Source of the DNA: Pseudomonas sp. ACM7
Lineage (GTDB): Bacteria; Pseudomonadota; Gammaproteobacteria; Pseudomonadales; Pseudomonadaceae
Length of the DNA stretch: 28,125 nucleotides
Assembly: GCF_004136015.1 (NCBI RefSeq)
Contig: NZ_CP024866.1
Location: forward strand, 1,431,189-1,459,313
Direction: 5' to 3'
The notes beneath the pieces are model-generated. The model was not told the DNA's origin. It did no database searches and saw only the letters and a program-made list of their open reading frames with translations. Below are positions 9,369-19,932 of the stretch, piece after piece (within the stretch, counting starts at the first letter, position 1; each line of letters starts with the position of its first letter). The position numbers were made by a program, and so were the translations under genes.

Positions 9369-9501
9369 GCCTGACTCTGGTACTCGCGATCTCCTACGTC
9401 TTCCGTCAGCAACTGACCACCGCCAGCTACCCAGTGCCTTATAGATGGAACCGATGCCCCTTGAGATAGTGAGCGCCCCAACCACCTCTCAAGAAAACAT
9501 C
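9369..9501 (+). promoter_or_regulatory. Upstream region of the toxin pair
   Basis: These 133 bases separate treR from the first toxin. The only promoter-like element seen is TATAGAT at 9440-9446, with no well-spaced -35 box (CTGACC 9413-9418 is 21 bases away). No hairpin with a T-run follows treR, so read-through from treR into the toxin genes is possible. Confidence 0.25.
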
Positions 9502-12500
9502 ATGGACGATACTCAAGAAATCACCCTGCCCGACGCTGCCGATGTGTTGGCGCTCGCGGCCCTGATCCCCGATCTGATTGCCGATTGTCCCGATATGTAC
9601 GCCATGGCGTATCAGGTTGCCAAAGACATTCTGCTCCAGCACAACATCACCGACATCGAACCCGACAAGATCTACTGGCACCGATTCCGTGCCGCGCAAA
9701 GCAGCTCGAAGACCTTCACCGGCTGGCAGCACGTATTTGAAAAACCCAGGGAGTCGATGACCTTCCCGCAACTGGTCATACAGCGTTTCAGTGTGCACGA
9801 CCAGGACAACGCTGACCTTCTGGATGCTGACAGCGGCTTCTATTGCGCCGATGGCAATGCCGGAAACTACGATGAAACCAATGAAGTCCGTCTGCACGCC
9901 AGGGATGCGCTGAAAGCCTTCTGGGACATAAACTTCAGCGACCGCTACAAGACTGCCATCGCCACGTTCTGGGAACAGCACAGTGCCGATTTTCGAGCCA
10001 TGGCCAAATGCACTTTCATCGCCAAAGCCATTGAAAGCTATGAGAGCGGCTATTTGTCCGGTGATCAACTCACCCTGGTCATGCGAGCCGCCGCCAGCAA
10101 CGCTAGCCGGCCACTGACTCGAACAATGCTGACGGACGAGGCGCAACCGGGAAGCGGTCTGACCATCCGCAAATTCTGCATCGATCAATTCGAGTCGACC
10201 GACATCCTCAGCTTTACCGACGAGCACGACCTGAACATCCTCTACCTTCCGGGAGAACCCAGGGGGTTTTACTGCTTCAACAAGGTCGAGGAGTTGCACC
10301 AATGGCTGGTCGATGAGGTCAAGGACGCCGAAGGCCGTGAACGCATGTTCATGCACTTCAAACAGCAAGAGCGCGACATTTTGCAGGAACGGCCGACCTC
10401 GCTGGGGCACAAGCTCGCCAACTTCACCGGCATTGGCCTGATCATCCACGCGTTCGAGGAAACGCCGATTGATAACGTCGGCCTCACCCATGCCTATGAC
10501 GTTTTGCCCGGCGAACATGACGTCGCGGATTATCATTTGCTGCACTACCGTGGCGAAAAAATCGTCGGTGATGCCTTCAGCCATCTCAGTCAGTCCACCC
10601 ACGAGCGCATGCTCAGCGACGCCAATTTCCTCCTGCGCTCCAACGGCGAGATCAGGAAAAAACTATGGATTGGCTATCTCAACGCCTTCAACCACACCTT
10701 CGGGCCAATGGCCGCGCTCGCATGGCCGGCGGCGCTGGTGGTTATCGGTGCCGGCATCGCCAATGTCGGATTGCAGATCGACCAGGCCATCAACGCCCCC
10801 ACTCCGATGGAGCGCAAGGCCGCCGTCACCGCTGCAATATTTGGCAGTGTGGATGTCCTGTTCAATTTGCCGTTCCTGTGGGGTGCCGCTGAACTGGCAG
10901 ACGCTGCCGAGCTTGGAGAGTCCGCCGAGACGCAAGAGGCGCTTGCGACCAAGACAGAAACTGAACTGACGCCACCACCCGGGCTGCCTGTGCCGATCGC
11001 CGAAGCGGGTCCGACCGATGCCCAGATCCTCGCCCCGTTTGACACCAATGAGGTGCTTGACGGTTATTTCCCGGTCAGTGACGACGGTAAGTACAAGGGT
11101 ATCTATCAACCCGATAGCGGCGGCAATTACATTGCCATGGACGATCGTTTTTTCCAGGTGAGCTACAACAACCAACTGAAGTGCTGGGCAATCATCGACC
11201 CAACCAATCCCTATTCGTTTTACCGCAACATTCCAGTTCGCCTGAATGAAGAAAACGAGTGGGAAATGATCTTGCGCGGCGGTTTGAGGGGTGGTGGTAA
11301 AAACCTCTCCAAACCAGCGACACCGAAACCCGGACCGAGCAACGGCGATTCCGCGCAAACAGCAAACACCTCCGATGGGGCAGCGCCTCAACCACAGGCA
11401 GGTACCTCGACAGGAGCCCGCGCACCGGCGCGCCTTCGCACCCTGGAAACGCCATACGATGCGGATCCTCAATTCAAGCGAGCGCTCAGAGGATGGGCTT
11501 TGAATCTGCAACGCACTCATGTGCGCGTGATGCGCATCAACAAAATGCTCACAGTAGAAGACTCTTACGCACCTTACTTCAGCCGCAAACTGGCAGATCT
11601 GAAGCGCAACGCCGGTCGGTTCTTCAATGAGTTGAAGTGGAGCGAACTGCCACCTCGGCCAATGTTATTTACCGTCGACGAGCCCATGAGCATTGCCGAA
11701 CTGATTAAGCGAGTGTTCGAGGTGACCCAAGGGTTGGTCGTGGGTGAAACCCTGGACCGCATCACCAGCCTGCGCTTCATGATTGAAAACATGCACGAGT
11801 TCGCTCAACGGGGGGTGAACACGATTTACATGCGAGGCTTGCTCAACGATTTTGCCCAGCAGGATCTGAATAGCTTTTTCGAGTCGGGGGACATGTCCGA
11901 AGATCTGAAAAACTACCTGATCAGTATCAGCCAGGACCCTGCCGGACGTTTCAACGAACTGGAACTGATCAAGAGCGCAAAACAGAACAATATCCGGGTC
12001 CAGGCAATCGATAACTCGGTAACGCTTAAAAAACCAGTCGCCGACCGGCTGATTGAAGAGCAAATGATGAGCAACAGCCTGACGAACCAGATCATGCAGG
12101 CTGATACCACGTTGAACCATCCTGGGAAATGGGTGGTTTTAACGGGAGTGGAAAATACCAATACCTTCCGGGGGATGGCAGGCATCAGTGAGCTGCGGGG
12201 GGGGATCGGCTTGCGAATAGAAGAGGTCGATCCTGGCCAAAGCCTGGGCATTACCCTGGATCCCGGCATCGAGATCGAGATCGAGATCGAGATCGATCGT
12301 GGCCCCATCCTCCAGCACGAAACAATGCGCGGTATTTCCGAGATGTTTTATGCAGACCTTCGCCTACAAATTGAAGCGCCACCGGTAATCAGAACCGAGC
12401 GGCAAACGGAAAAACTTCTCAATTTACCCGGCAAGTACCTGTTCAAAAAGAACGCTGGCGACTACACCCTGCTCCACCAAAACAGAGACAAACAGATCAC

Positions 12501-12651
12501 CCGTACGCCCGTCCAGCGACTAGTCAATGGCAACTATGTAATACACCGGCCCTCCTGGCCGCAAAACGGCGTGCCTTTCCCCAGCATTGACGCGCTGTCC
12601 CGCTCCCTTAACGACTCAGGCCTGAGGCTGGCAACGCGTATTCCCACTTGA
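9502..12651 (+). CDS. Large DUF6543-type toxin paralogue with degenerate RRSP/EreA-like domain
   Basis: This is a 1049-residue protein without a signal peptide. Regions: ToxA_N/DUF6543-like module at about 1-390; hydrophobic segment at 402-425 followed by an amphipathic stretch to about 463, possibly membrane-inserting; an acidic/Pro linker; a GIYQPDSGGNYIAMDDRFF segment at 533-551 common in these toxins; a Pro/Ala/Gly/Ser-rich linker at 600-645; a Tiki/EreA/ChaN-like domain at about 720-910; a small C-terminal module. Aligned with the downstream paralogue, E749 remains, but the histidine of GExH is L751, the second glutamate is R778 and the final histidine is N885. The domain is therefore probably inactive. 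The start is chosen by match with the paralogue (MDDTQ); ATG 9445 is an alternative. The ribosome site (AAGAAA) is weak compared with the second gene. Exact delivery route and target are unknown. Confidence 0.8.
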   Translation: MDDTQEITLPDAADVLALAALIPDLIADCPDMYAMAYQVAKDILLQHNITDIEPDKIYWHRFRAAQSSSKTFTGWQHVFEKPRESMTFPQLVIQRFSVHDQDNADLLDADSGFYCADGNAGNYDETNEVRLHARDALKAFWDINFSDRYKTAIATFWEQHSADFRAMAKCTFIAKAIESYESGYLSGDQLTLVMRAAASNASRPLTRTMLTDEAQPGSGLTIRKFCIDQFESTDILSFTDEHDLNILYLPGEPRGFYCFNKVEELHQWLVDEVKDAEGRERMFMHFKQQERDILQERPTSLGHKLANFTGIGLIIHAFEETPIDNVGLTHAYDVLPGEHDVADYHLLHYRGEKIVGDAFSHLSQSTHERMLSDANFLLRSNGEIRKKLWIGYLNAFNHTFGPMAALAWPAALVVIGAGIANVGLQIDQAINAPTPMERKAAVTAAIFGSVDVLFNLPFLWGAAELADAAELGESAETQEALATKTETELTPPPGLPVPIAEAGPTDAQILAPFDTNEVLDGYFPVSDDGKYKGIYQPDSGGNYIAMDDRFFQVSYNNQLKCWAIIDPTNPYSFYRNIPVRLNEENEWEMILRGGLRGGGKNLSKPATPKPGPSNGDSAQTANTSDGAAPQPQAGTSTGARAPARLRTLETPYDADPQFKRALRGWALNLQRTHVRVMRINKMLTVEDSYAPYFSRKLADLKRNAGRFFNELKWSELPPRPMLFTVDEPMSIAELIKRVFEVTQGLVVGETLDRITSLRFMIENMHEFAQRGVNTIYMRGLLNDFAQQDLNSFFESGDMSEDLKNYLISISQDPAGRFNELELIKSAKQNNIRVQAIDNSVTLKKPVADRLIEEQMMSNSLTNQIMQADTTLNHPGKWVVLTGVENTNTFRGMAGISELRGGIGLRIEEVDPGQSLGITLDPGIEIEIEIEIDRGPILQHETMRGISEMFYADLRLQIEAPPVIRTERQTEKLLNLPGKYLFKKNAGDYTLLHQNRDKQITRTPVQRLVNGNYVIHRPSWPQNGVPFPSIDALSRSLNDSGLRLATRIPT
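12268..12294 (+). repeat. In-frame ATCGAG hexanucleotide repeat in the first toxin
   Basis: Four ATCGAG units followed by ATCGAT encode an alternating Ile-Glu run (residues 923-931, continuing to D932). Because the unit is 6 bp, slippage would add or remove Ile-Glu pairs without breaking the frame. The second toxin has no such tract. Confidence 0.85.
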
Positions 12652-12698
12652 CCCGTTTTGTAGCAGCAATTGCACTCACTCAATTCAAGGAAAACATC

Positions 12699-15600
12699 AT
12701 GGACGATACTCAAGACACATTCCTGCCCGACGCCGCCGATGCCTTGGCGCTCGAGGCCCTGATCCCCGATCTGATTACCGATTGTCCCGATATGTACGCC
12801 ATGGCGTATCAGGTCGCCAAAGATATTCTGCTCCAGCACAACATCACCGACATCGAGCCCGACAAGGTCTACTGGCACCGATTCCGCGCCGCGCAAAGCA
12901 GTTCGAAGACCTTTACCGGTTGGCAACACGTGTTTGAAAAACCCAGGGAGTCGATGACCTTCCCGCAACTGGTCATACAGCGTTTCAGTGTGCACGACCA
13001 GGATAACGCTGACCTTCTGGACGCCGACAGCGGCTTCTATCGCGCCGAAGGCAATGCCGGAAACTACGACGAAACCAACGAAATTCGCCTGCACGCCAAG
13101 GATGCGCTGAAAGCCTTCTGGGACATCAACTTCAGCGACCGTTACAAGACGGCTGTCACGGCGTTCTGGGAAAAACACAGCGCCAACTTCCGCGCACTGG
13201 CCAAGTGCACCTTCATCGCCAAGGCCATCGACGACTACGAGAAGGGACACCTGACACGCGAACACTTCACTATCGTGCTCAGGGCTGTCGTCGGAAATGT
13301 GAACCGACCGTTCACCCGCCAAATGCTGATGGACGAAGTTCCCACGGGGCACGGTTTATCCACTCGCAAGTTTTGCATTGACCACTTCGAGTCGACAGAT
13401 ATCCTGAGCATCACCGACGACAGTGACCTGAACATTCTTTACATTCCGGGCCAACCCAGAGGATTTTACTGCTTTAACAATGTCGAGGAGTTGCACCAAT
13501 GGCTGGTCGATGAGGTCAAGGACGCTGAAGGCCGCGAACGCATGCTGATGCACTTCAAACAGGAGGAGCGCGACATTCTTCAGGAAAGGCCAACCTCACT
13601 GGGACATAAGCTCGCCAACTTTAGCGGCATCGGCCTGATCATCCACGCGTTTGAAGAAACGCCAATTGATAATGTCGGACTCACCCATGCGTATGACGTT
13701 TTGCCCAGCGAAGATAACGTCGCCGACTATCATCTGTTGCACTACCGAGGCGAAAAGATTTCCGGTGATGCGTTCACCCACCTGAACCAATCGACCCATG
13801 AGCGCATGCGCAGCGACGCCGACTTCCTGCTGCACACCAATGGCGAGATCAGGAAAAAGCTGTGGATAGGCTATCTCAATGCCTTCAACCACACCTTCGG
13901 GCCGATGGCCGCCCTTGCATGGCCGGCAGCGCTTGTCGTCATCGGCGCTGGCATCGCCAATGTAGGGCTTCACATCGACCAGGCCATCAACGGCACTACT
14001 CCAATGGAACGCAAGGCGGCTGTCAAAGCTGCCATTTTTGGCAGTGTGGATGTGCTGTTTAATTTGCCATTTCTGCGTGGCGCAGCTGAACTGGCAGAGG
14101 CCGCCGAGATTGCAGAGGCCGCCGAGACAGAAGAGGCGCTTGCCTCCGGGGAAGAGTCCAAGACAGAAGTAGAAACACCCGCGATGCCCTCCCTCTCCGT
14201 CGACGCCGATGCTACCGGCCCCTCCGATATGGACATACTGGCGCCCTTTGAAACCAATGAGGTTCTCGACGGCGACTTCCCGGTGAGTGATGAAGGTAAA
14301 TTTCAGGGCATTTATCAACCCGCAACCGGCGGTAACTACATTGCTATCGACGACCGTTTTTTTCAGGTGCGTTACAGCAATGAACTGCAGTCCTGGACAA
14401 TCGTCGACCCAGTCAATCCCTACTCTTTTTTTCGCAACATACCGGTGCGCCTGAATGAACTGGGTGAATGGACGGCCCTCACGCGTCCCGGCCTGGCGGG
14501 AGGTGGCAAGTTTTCCGATCTATTTGCCAGGGCCGAGCCGTCACTCCCGGACTTCGATGCCCCGGCGACTGCATACGATGTTCCGCAGGACATCAAGCCA
14601 GCCCTCGAACAGGCGGCCAAGGGTATGGCCGCGAAGGGGGATTTGAAGGACGGTTTTATCAAACTCAACAATCCGAACAATGAGCTGGAAGCCTTCAAGA
14701 GACTGCGCCGAACGCTGCACGACGACGCCGTGACCTTCTACTCGCAACCGCCGCTACGACCCAGACCGACCATTCCATCGTTCATCGCGAATGCAAAGAC
14801 CAAGGACATCATCAAGACTCTTTTCAAGCGGTCACAGAGCCTGGTCATCGGTGAAAGTCACTCCAGCGTGGGCAGCAAACAGTTTCTGATCGAGAATATG
14901 AGCGTGCTGCGCAAACAAAAAGTCAAAACCCTGTACATGGAGCATCTGCTGACCGATTTCCATCAGGCTGACCTGGATGTGTTCAATCGCACTGGAGTGA
15001 TGTCCGAGGATCTGGAAAGCTACCTCAAGGACCTTGACGCAGGTTTTTCGACTGACCCCAGCGAACAATTCACCTTTGAGCAGGTGGTCAGGACAGCACA
15101 AAAAAATAACATACGCGTTCAGGCCATCGACTGCCTGGCCAGTTACCGCAGCACCGGTATTGCACCGGCAAGTATTAATTTTCGGCAAAAAATGATGAAC
15201 TTTTTCGCCCGACAAGTCATCGGCGCCGACCAGACAGCCAGAGGCGCGCATCGCTGGGTGGCGTTGGTCGGGAACAGCCACGCCAATACCTATGCCGGCG
15301 TGGAGGGTGTCAGCGAACTTGAAGGCAGCATCGGGCTGCGTATTGAAAGCGTGAGCGCGGATGAGCTCGGCAGTATCAAGGTCGACCCGGGGGTGGCCGA
15401 CGGGCCCGGCCCGGGGTACGCGGCCCGTTTTGCCAAAAATGACTTGTTGCTGCAAATCCCGACGCCGAAAAGCGTGGTCGTGGCGCAAAGGCTGGAGGAT
15501 GGCCTGCCCAGGCCGGGCACTTACACCCTCAGCACCAGTACCGGTGAACCCTTTCTGGTTCACCGCAGCAGAACCCTCACCAACAGAGTCATCACCAACA

Positions 15601-15776
15601 ACGGCATCATCACCCGTGGCAAACTCGTTCGAACGCCCATCAAGCATGATGCAAATGGGTACTACATCGAACGGGATGCCTGGCAGATCAACGGCCAACG
15701 CTTTCAAACCCTTGACGCCTTGAGTTCAGCACTGCACAGAATGGGCATGACCCCCGTCCGACTGCCCGGCGTCTAA
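12699..15776 (+). CDS. Large DUF6543-type toxin with intact RRSP/EreA-like catalytic residues
   Basis: This 1025-residue protein has the same layout as the gene before it: ToxA_N/DUF6543-like region at about 1-390, hydrophobic segment 402-425, GIYQPATGGNYIAIDDRFF at 537-555, variable linker at 600-660, Tiki/EreA/ChaN-like domain at about 700-890, C-terminal module from 935. The domain contains GESH (E719, H721), YMEH (E748), QAID (D811) and GNSH (H861). This E-x-H...E...H set is the one used by MARTX RRSP, which cleaves Ras/Rap1, and by erythromycin esterase and Tiki proteins. Function is inferred: a hydrolase or protease effector acting in another cell. AAGGA at 12687-12691 supports the ATG at 12699; it begins 47 bases after the first toxin stops, so the two are probably cotranscribed. 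Confidence 0.82.
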   Translation: MDDTQDTFLPDAADALALEALIPDLITDCPDMYAMAYQVAKDILLQHNITDIEPDKVYWHRFRAAQSSSKTFTGWQHVFEKPRESMTFPQLVIQRFSVHDQDNADLLDADSGFYRAEGNAGNYDETNEIRLHAKDALKAFWDINFSDRYKTAVTAFWEKHSANFRALAKCTFIAKAIDDYEKGHLTREHFTIVLRAVVGNVNRPFTRQMLMDEVPTGHGLSTRKFCIDHFESTDILSITDDSDLNILYIPGQPRGFYCFNNVEELHQWLVDEVKDAEGRERMLMHFKQEERDILQERPTSLGHKLANFSGIGLIIHAFEETPIDNVGLTHAYDVLPSEDNVADYHLLHYRGEKISGDAFTHLNQSTHERMRSDADFLLHTNGEIRKKLWIGYLNAFNHTFGPMAALAWPAALVVIGAGIANVGLHIDQAINGTTPMERKAAVKAAIFGSVDVLFNLPFLRGAAELAEAAEIAEAAETEEALASGEESKTEVETPAMPSLSVDADATGPSDMDILAPFETNEVLDGDFPVSDEGKFQGIYQPATGGNYIAIDDRFFQVRYSNELQSWTIVDPVNPYSFFRNIPVRLNELGEWTALTRPGLAGGGKFSDLFARAEPSLPDFDAPATAYDVPQDIKPALEQAAKGMAAKGDLKDGFIKLNNPNNELEAFKRLRRTLHDDAVTFYSQPPLRPRPTIPSFIANAKTKDIIKTLFKRSQSLVIGESHSSVGSKQFLIENMSVLRKQKVKTLYMEHLLTDFHQADLDVFNRTGVMSEDLESYLKDLDAGFSTDPSEQFTFEQVVRTAQKNNIRVQAIDCLASYRSTGIAPASINFRQKMMNFFARQVIGADQTARGAHRWVALVGNSHANTYAGVEGVSELEGSIGLRIESVSADELGSIKVDPGVADGPGPGYAARFAKNDLLLQIPTPKSVVVAQRLEDGLPRPGTYTLSTSTGEPFLVHRSRTLTNRVITNNGIITRGKLVRTPIKHDANGYYIERDAWQINGQRFQTLDALSSALHRMGMTPVRLPGV

Positions 15777-15782
15777 AATGCA

Positions 15783-15817
15783 AAAAGGCCGTGTGAACAT
15801 TGTTCACACGGCCTTTT
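15783..15817. terminator. Bidirectional terminator between toxin 2 and guaA
   Basis: AAAAGGCCGTGTGAACA and TGTTCACACGGCCTTTT form a perfect stem of up to 17 bp with a single-base centre. It has a T-run on one side and an A-run on the other, so it can stop transcripts of both convergent genes. Confidence 0.92.
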
Positions 15818-15855
15818 CAGTTACCTGCGATCAAGCCATCAAGGCTAGCGCGGGA

Positions 15856-17433
15856 TTATTCCCACTCAATGGTCGCTGGCGGCTTGCTCGACACGTCGTA
15901 AGTAACGCGGGAGATGCCTTCGATTTCGTTGATGATGCGGCCGCTGACGGTTTCCAGCAGTTCGTAAGGCAGGTGTGCCCAGCGAGCGGTCATGAAGTCG
16001 ATGGTTTCCACGGCACGCAGGGCAACTACCCAGGCGTAACGACGGCCATCGCCGACCACTCCAACCGATTTCACCGGCTGGAACACCACGAATGCCTGGC
16101 TGACTTTGTGGTACCAGTCCGCTTTACGCAGTTCTTCGATGAAGATGTGGTCGGCGCGACGCAGCAGGTCAGCGTATTCCTTCTTCACTTCACCGAGGAT
16201 CCGCACGCCCAGGCCCGGGCCCGGGAACGGGTGACGGTAGACCATGTCGTACGGCAGGCCGAGTTCCAGGCCCAGACGACGGACTTCGTCCTTGAATAGC
16301 TCGCGCAGGGGTTCAACCAGCTTGAGGTTCATTTCTTCCGGCAGGCCGCCCACGTTGTGGTGCGACTTGATCACGTGAGCCTTGCCGCTTTTGGCGCCAG
16401 CCGACTCGATCACGTCCGGGTAGATGGTGCCTTGGGCGAGGTACTTGATGTTGTCCAGCTTGTTGGACTGGGCATCGAATACGTCGATGAAGGTCCGGCC
16501 GATGATCTTGCGCTTCTTCTCTGGGTCGCTTTCGCCAGCCAGGTTGTTCAGGAACTGGTCTTCAGCGTTGGCGCGGATCACCTTGACGCCCATGTTCTCG
16601 GCGAACATGGCCATCACTTGCTCGCCTTCGTGCAGACGCAGCAGGCCGTTGTCGACGAAGACGCAGGTCAGCTGGTCGCCGATGGCTTTGTGCAGCAGCG
16701 CGGCAACCACCGAGGAATCCACACCGCCGGACAGGCCGAGCAGTACGTTGTCAGTGCCGACCTGGGCGCGAATGTTGGCGATGGCGTCTTCAGCAATCTT
16801 CGAAGGCGTCCACAAGGCTTCGCAGCCGCAGATGTCGAGGATAAAGCGCGACAGGATGCGACCGCCCTGCTTGGTGTGGGTCACTTCCGGGTGGAACTGC
16901 ACGCCGTAGTAGCCACGAGCATCGTCGAACATGCCGGCGATCGGGCAGCTTGGGGTGCTGGCCAGGATGTGGAAGTCCTGCGGCATCTTGGTGACCTTGT
17001 CACCGTGGCTCATCCAGACGTCGAGGCCGAACAGGCCGTCGGCGTCGATATGGTCTTCGATGCCGTCGAGCAGGCGGCTTTTGCCGACCACGTCGACACG
17101 GGCGTAACCGAACTCACGCAGTTCGGAACCTTCAACCTTGCCACCCAGCTGTTCAGCCATGGTCTGCATGCCGTAGCAGATACCGAAGACCGGTACGCCC
17201 AGGTCGAACACGGCTTGCGGGCAGCGAGGGCTGTTGGCTTCGTGCACGGACTCGGGGCCGCCGGCGAGAATGACGCCTTTTGGAGCGAATTCGCGAATCG
17301 CGTCTTCATCCATATCGAACGGATGCAGTTCGCAGTACACGCCGATTTCACGCACGCGGCGGGCGATCAGCTGGGTGTACTGGGAACCGAAGTCGAGGAT
17401 CAGGATGCGGTGAGCGTGAATGTCGAGGGCCAT
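15856..17433 (-). CDS. guaA: GMP synthase (glutamine-hydrolysing)
   Basis: This 525-residue cytoplasmic enzyme turns XMP, ATP and glutamine into GMP. The class I glutamine amidotransferase domain covers about 8-200, with C86 in GICYGMQ and the QFHPEVTHT histidine-glutamate pair. The ATP pyrophosphatase domain follows with SGGVDSS, and the C-terminal dimerisation domain has [10 protein letters not shown] and ends IEWE. Length and motifs are standard. It lies 93 bases downstream of guaB on the same strand with a hairpin between them, the usual guaBA order. It looks like an ordinary core gene. Confidence 0.98.
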   Translation of the reverse strand: MALDIHAHRILILDFGSQYTQLIARRVREIGVYCELHPFDMDEDAIREFAPKGVILAGGPESVHEANSPRCPQAVFDLGVPVFGICYGMQTMAEQLGGKVEGSELREFGYARVDVVGKSRLLDGIEDHIDADGLFGLDVWMSHGDKVTKMPQDFHILASTPSCPIAGMFDDARGYYGVQFHPEVTHTKQGGRILSRFILDICGCEALWTPSKIAEDAIANIRAQVGTDNVLLGLSGGVDSSVVAALLHKAIGDQLTCVFVDNGLLRLHEGEQVMAMFAENMGVKVIRANAEDQFLNNLAGESDPEKKRKIIGRTFIDVFDAQSNKLDNIKYLAQGTIYPDVIESAGAKSGKAHVIKSHHNVGGLPEEMNLKLVEPLRELFKDEVRRLGLELGLPYDMVYRHPFPGPGLGVRILGEVKKEYADLLRRADHIFIEELRKADWYHKVSQAFVVFQPVKSVGVVGDGRRYAWVVALRAVETIDFMTARWAHLPYELLETVSGRIINEIEGISRVTYDVSSKPPATIEWE

Positions 17434-17481
17434 GTGGTCAGTCTCGTCTATGCAGTTCGGTGAAGAGAATCAGAAACAACT

Positions 17482-17501
17482 CGGGGCTGAAAACAGCCCC
17501 G
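17482..17501 (-). terminator. Hairpin between guaB and guaA
   Basis: CGGGGCTG (17482-17489) and CAGCCCCG (17494-17501) form an 8-bp GC-rich stem with a 4-nt loop. On the guaBA strand it is followed by GTTGTTTCTG, a poor T-run, so it may only attenuate read-through from guaB to guaA or stabilise the guaB message. Confidence 0.55.
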
Positions 17502-17526
17502 GTTACTTAACTTATTGCTGGAAGGC

Positions 17527-19074
<1,548 letters not shown>

Positions 19075-19113
19075 CTATTATTAGCATTACTGATATACGG
19101 GGGTTATTGCCGC

Positions 19114-19208
19114 GTAGGAGCTGCCGAAGGCTGCGATCTTTTGATCTTGATTTTCGGCGCGGCTAAAAATTTCAAGATCAAAAGATCGCAGCCTTCGGCA
19201 GCTCCTAC
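19114..19208. repeat. Perfect 37-bp inverted repeat (GTAGGAGCTGCCGAAGG family)
   Basis: The arm at 19114-19150 is the exact reverse complement of 19172-19208, around a 21-bp loop. The sequence begins GTAGGAGCTGCCGAAGGCTG and belongs to the second REP-like family of pseudomonads. It sits between the end of the zinc-ribbon gene and the upstream region of guaB, and may terminate the former. Confidence 0.9.
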
Positions 19209-19221
19209 ACGGGTATCGCAT

Positions 19222-19770
19222 TCACAGTTCGACCTTGACCCAACTGACAGGCTGATCGAGCCAATCGGCAAATTCGTCGATAAAGCTCTGTTTGAACCCG
19301 GCCTCGGCCCAGTTGTTGAAGATAAAGCCCAGGTTGGAAAAGCCGCAATCCTGCAGGAAAAGAAAGCCGTTGATGTCATCTTCATGCCCGCACTCCGGAC
19401 AAGTGAAGTTATCGGTGCGCCCCGGCATCCAGTCTTCCAGGCTGTCGAACAGCGCTTCGCCGACTTCCTTGCGGCACTCGGCGCAACCCGCCTCTTCAAG
19501 GAAACCCTTGGCCGGCGTATAGATGCAGCGCTTGGTGATGATTTCCAGGCCATTGATCGGTTCGCCGAACGGCAGCGCTTCAGGATGCAGCACGACAGCG
19601 CGGGCACCGTCGCCGATGGCATGCGCCATGCGGTTGCCAGTGCGGCCACAGGTGGTCAGTTCTTCTTTGACGATGTTCTTGCGCACCAGCCAACGCACGA
19701 CCGCCCGGGCCCGGGGTTCGTGCACCGGCAGTGTGGAGATTTTCGGGACAATAATGCTTTGCGAGTTCAT
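19222..19770 (-). CDS. Conserved zinc-ribbon protein of unknown function
   Basis: This 182-residue protein has no signal peptide or membrane segment. Two CxxC pairs are visible, C96/C99 (CAECR) and C124/C127 (CPECGHE), the arrangement of a zinc ribbon. Further cysteines lie at C41 (CGRTGN) and C82. The middle (HPEALPFGEPINGLEIITKR) and the C-terminal FGFIFNNWAEAGF-like stretch (GFIFNNWAEAGFKQSFIDEF) are not a domain I can name. Pseudomonas homologues have at times been called sugar ABC transporter ATPase, but no Walker motif exists here, so that name is wrong. The start at 19770 is preceded by CAGGG. It is a monocistronic gene between two repeat elements. Confidence 0.8.
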   Translation of the reverse strand: MNSQSIIVPKISTLPVHEPRARAVVRWLVRKNIVKEELTTCGRTGNRMAHAIGDGARAVVLHPEALPFGEPINGLEIITKRCIYTPAKGFLEEAGCAECRKEVGEALFDSLEDWMPGRTDNFTCPECGHEDDINGFLFLQDCGFSNLGFIFNNWAEAGFKQSFIDEFADWLDQPVSWVKVEL

Positions 19771-19799
19771 GGCACAGCCCTGCAAATCCTGAGTGATCA

Positions 19800-19896
19800 C
19801 CCTTGTGGGAGCGAGCTTGCTCGCGATGGCAATCTTTCAGTCAACGATGATATCGACTGCCAGTTCGCTATCGCGAGCAAGCTCGCTCCCACAGGG
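19800..19896. repeat. REP pair (GCGAGCAAGC family)
   Basis: CCCTTGTGGGAGCGAGCTTG starts the left arm and CAAGCTCGCTCCCACAGGG ends the right arm; the arms are nearly perfect complements around a ~40-bp loop. It lies between the TauE/SafE gene end and the zinc-ribbon gene start, both on the minus strand. Confidence 0.9.
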
Positions 19897-19932
19897 TTTG
19901 CGGCCGGCAGCTTAATCCCTGACACACTCAGG

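Noticed and set aside
9445..9501. Upstream start (ATG 9445) for the first toxin
   Set aside because: The paralogue begins at MDDTQ with a good ribosome site, and the extra 19 residues have no counterpart there.
9502..15776. T6SS or contact-dependent inhibition cargo
   Set aside because: No PAAR, VgrG, Hcp, RHS repeats, two-partner secretion domain or adjacent immunity gene is visible; the delivery route is left open.
19222..19770. Sugar ABC transporter ATPase
   Set aside because: This name circulates for homologues, but the protein has no Walker A, Walker B or signature motif; it has a zinc-ribbon arrangement.
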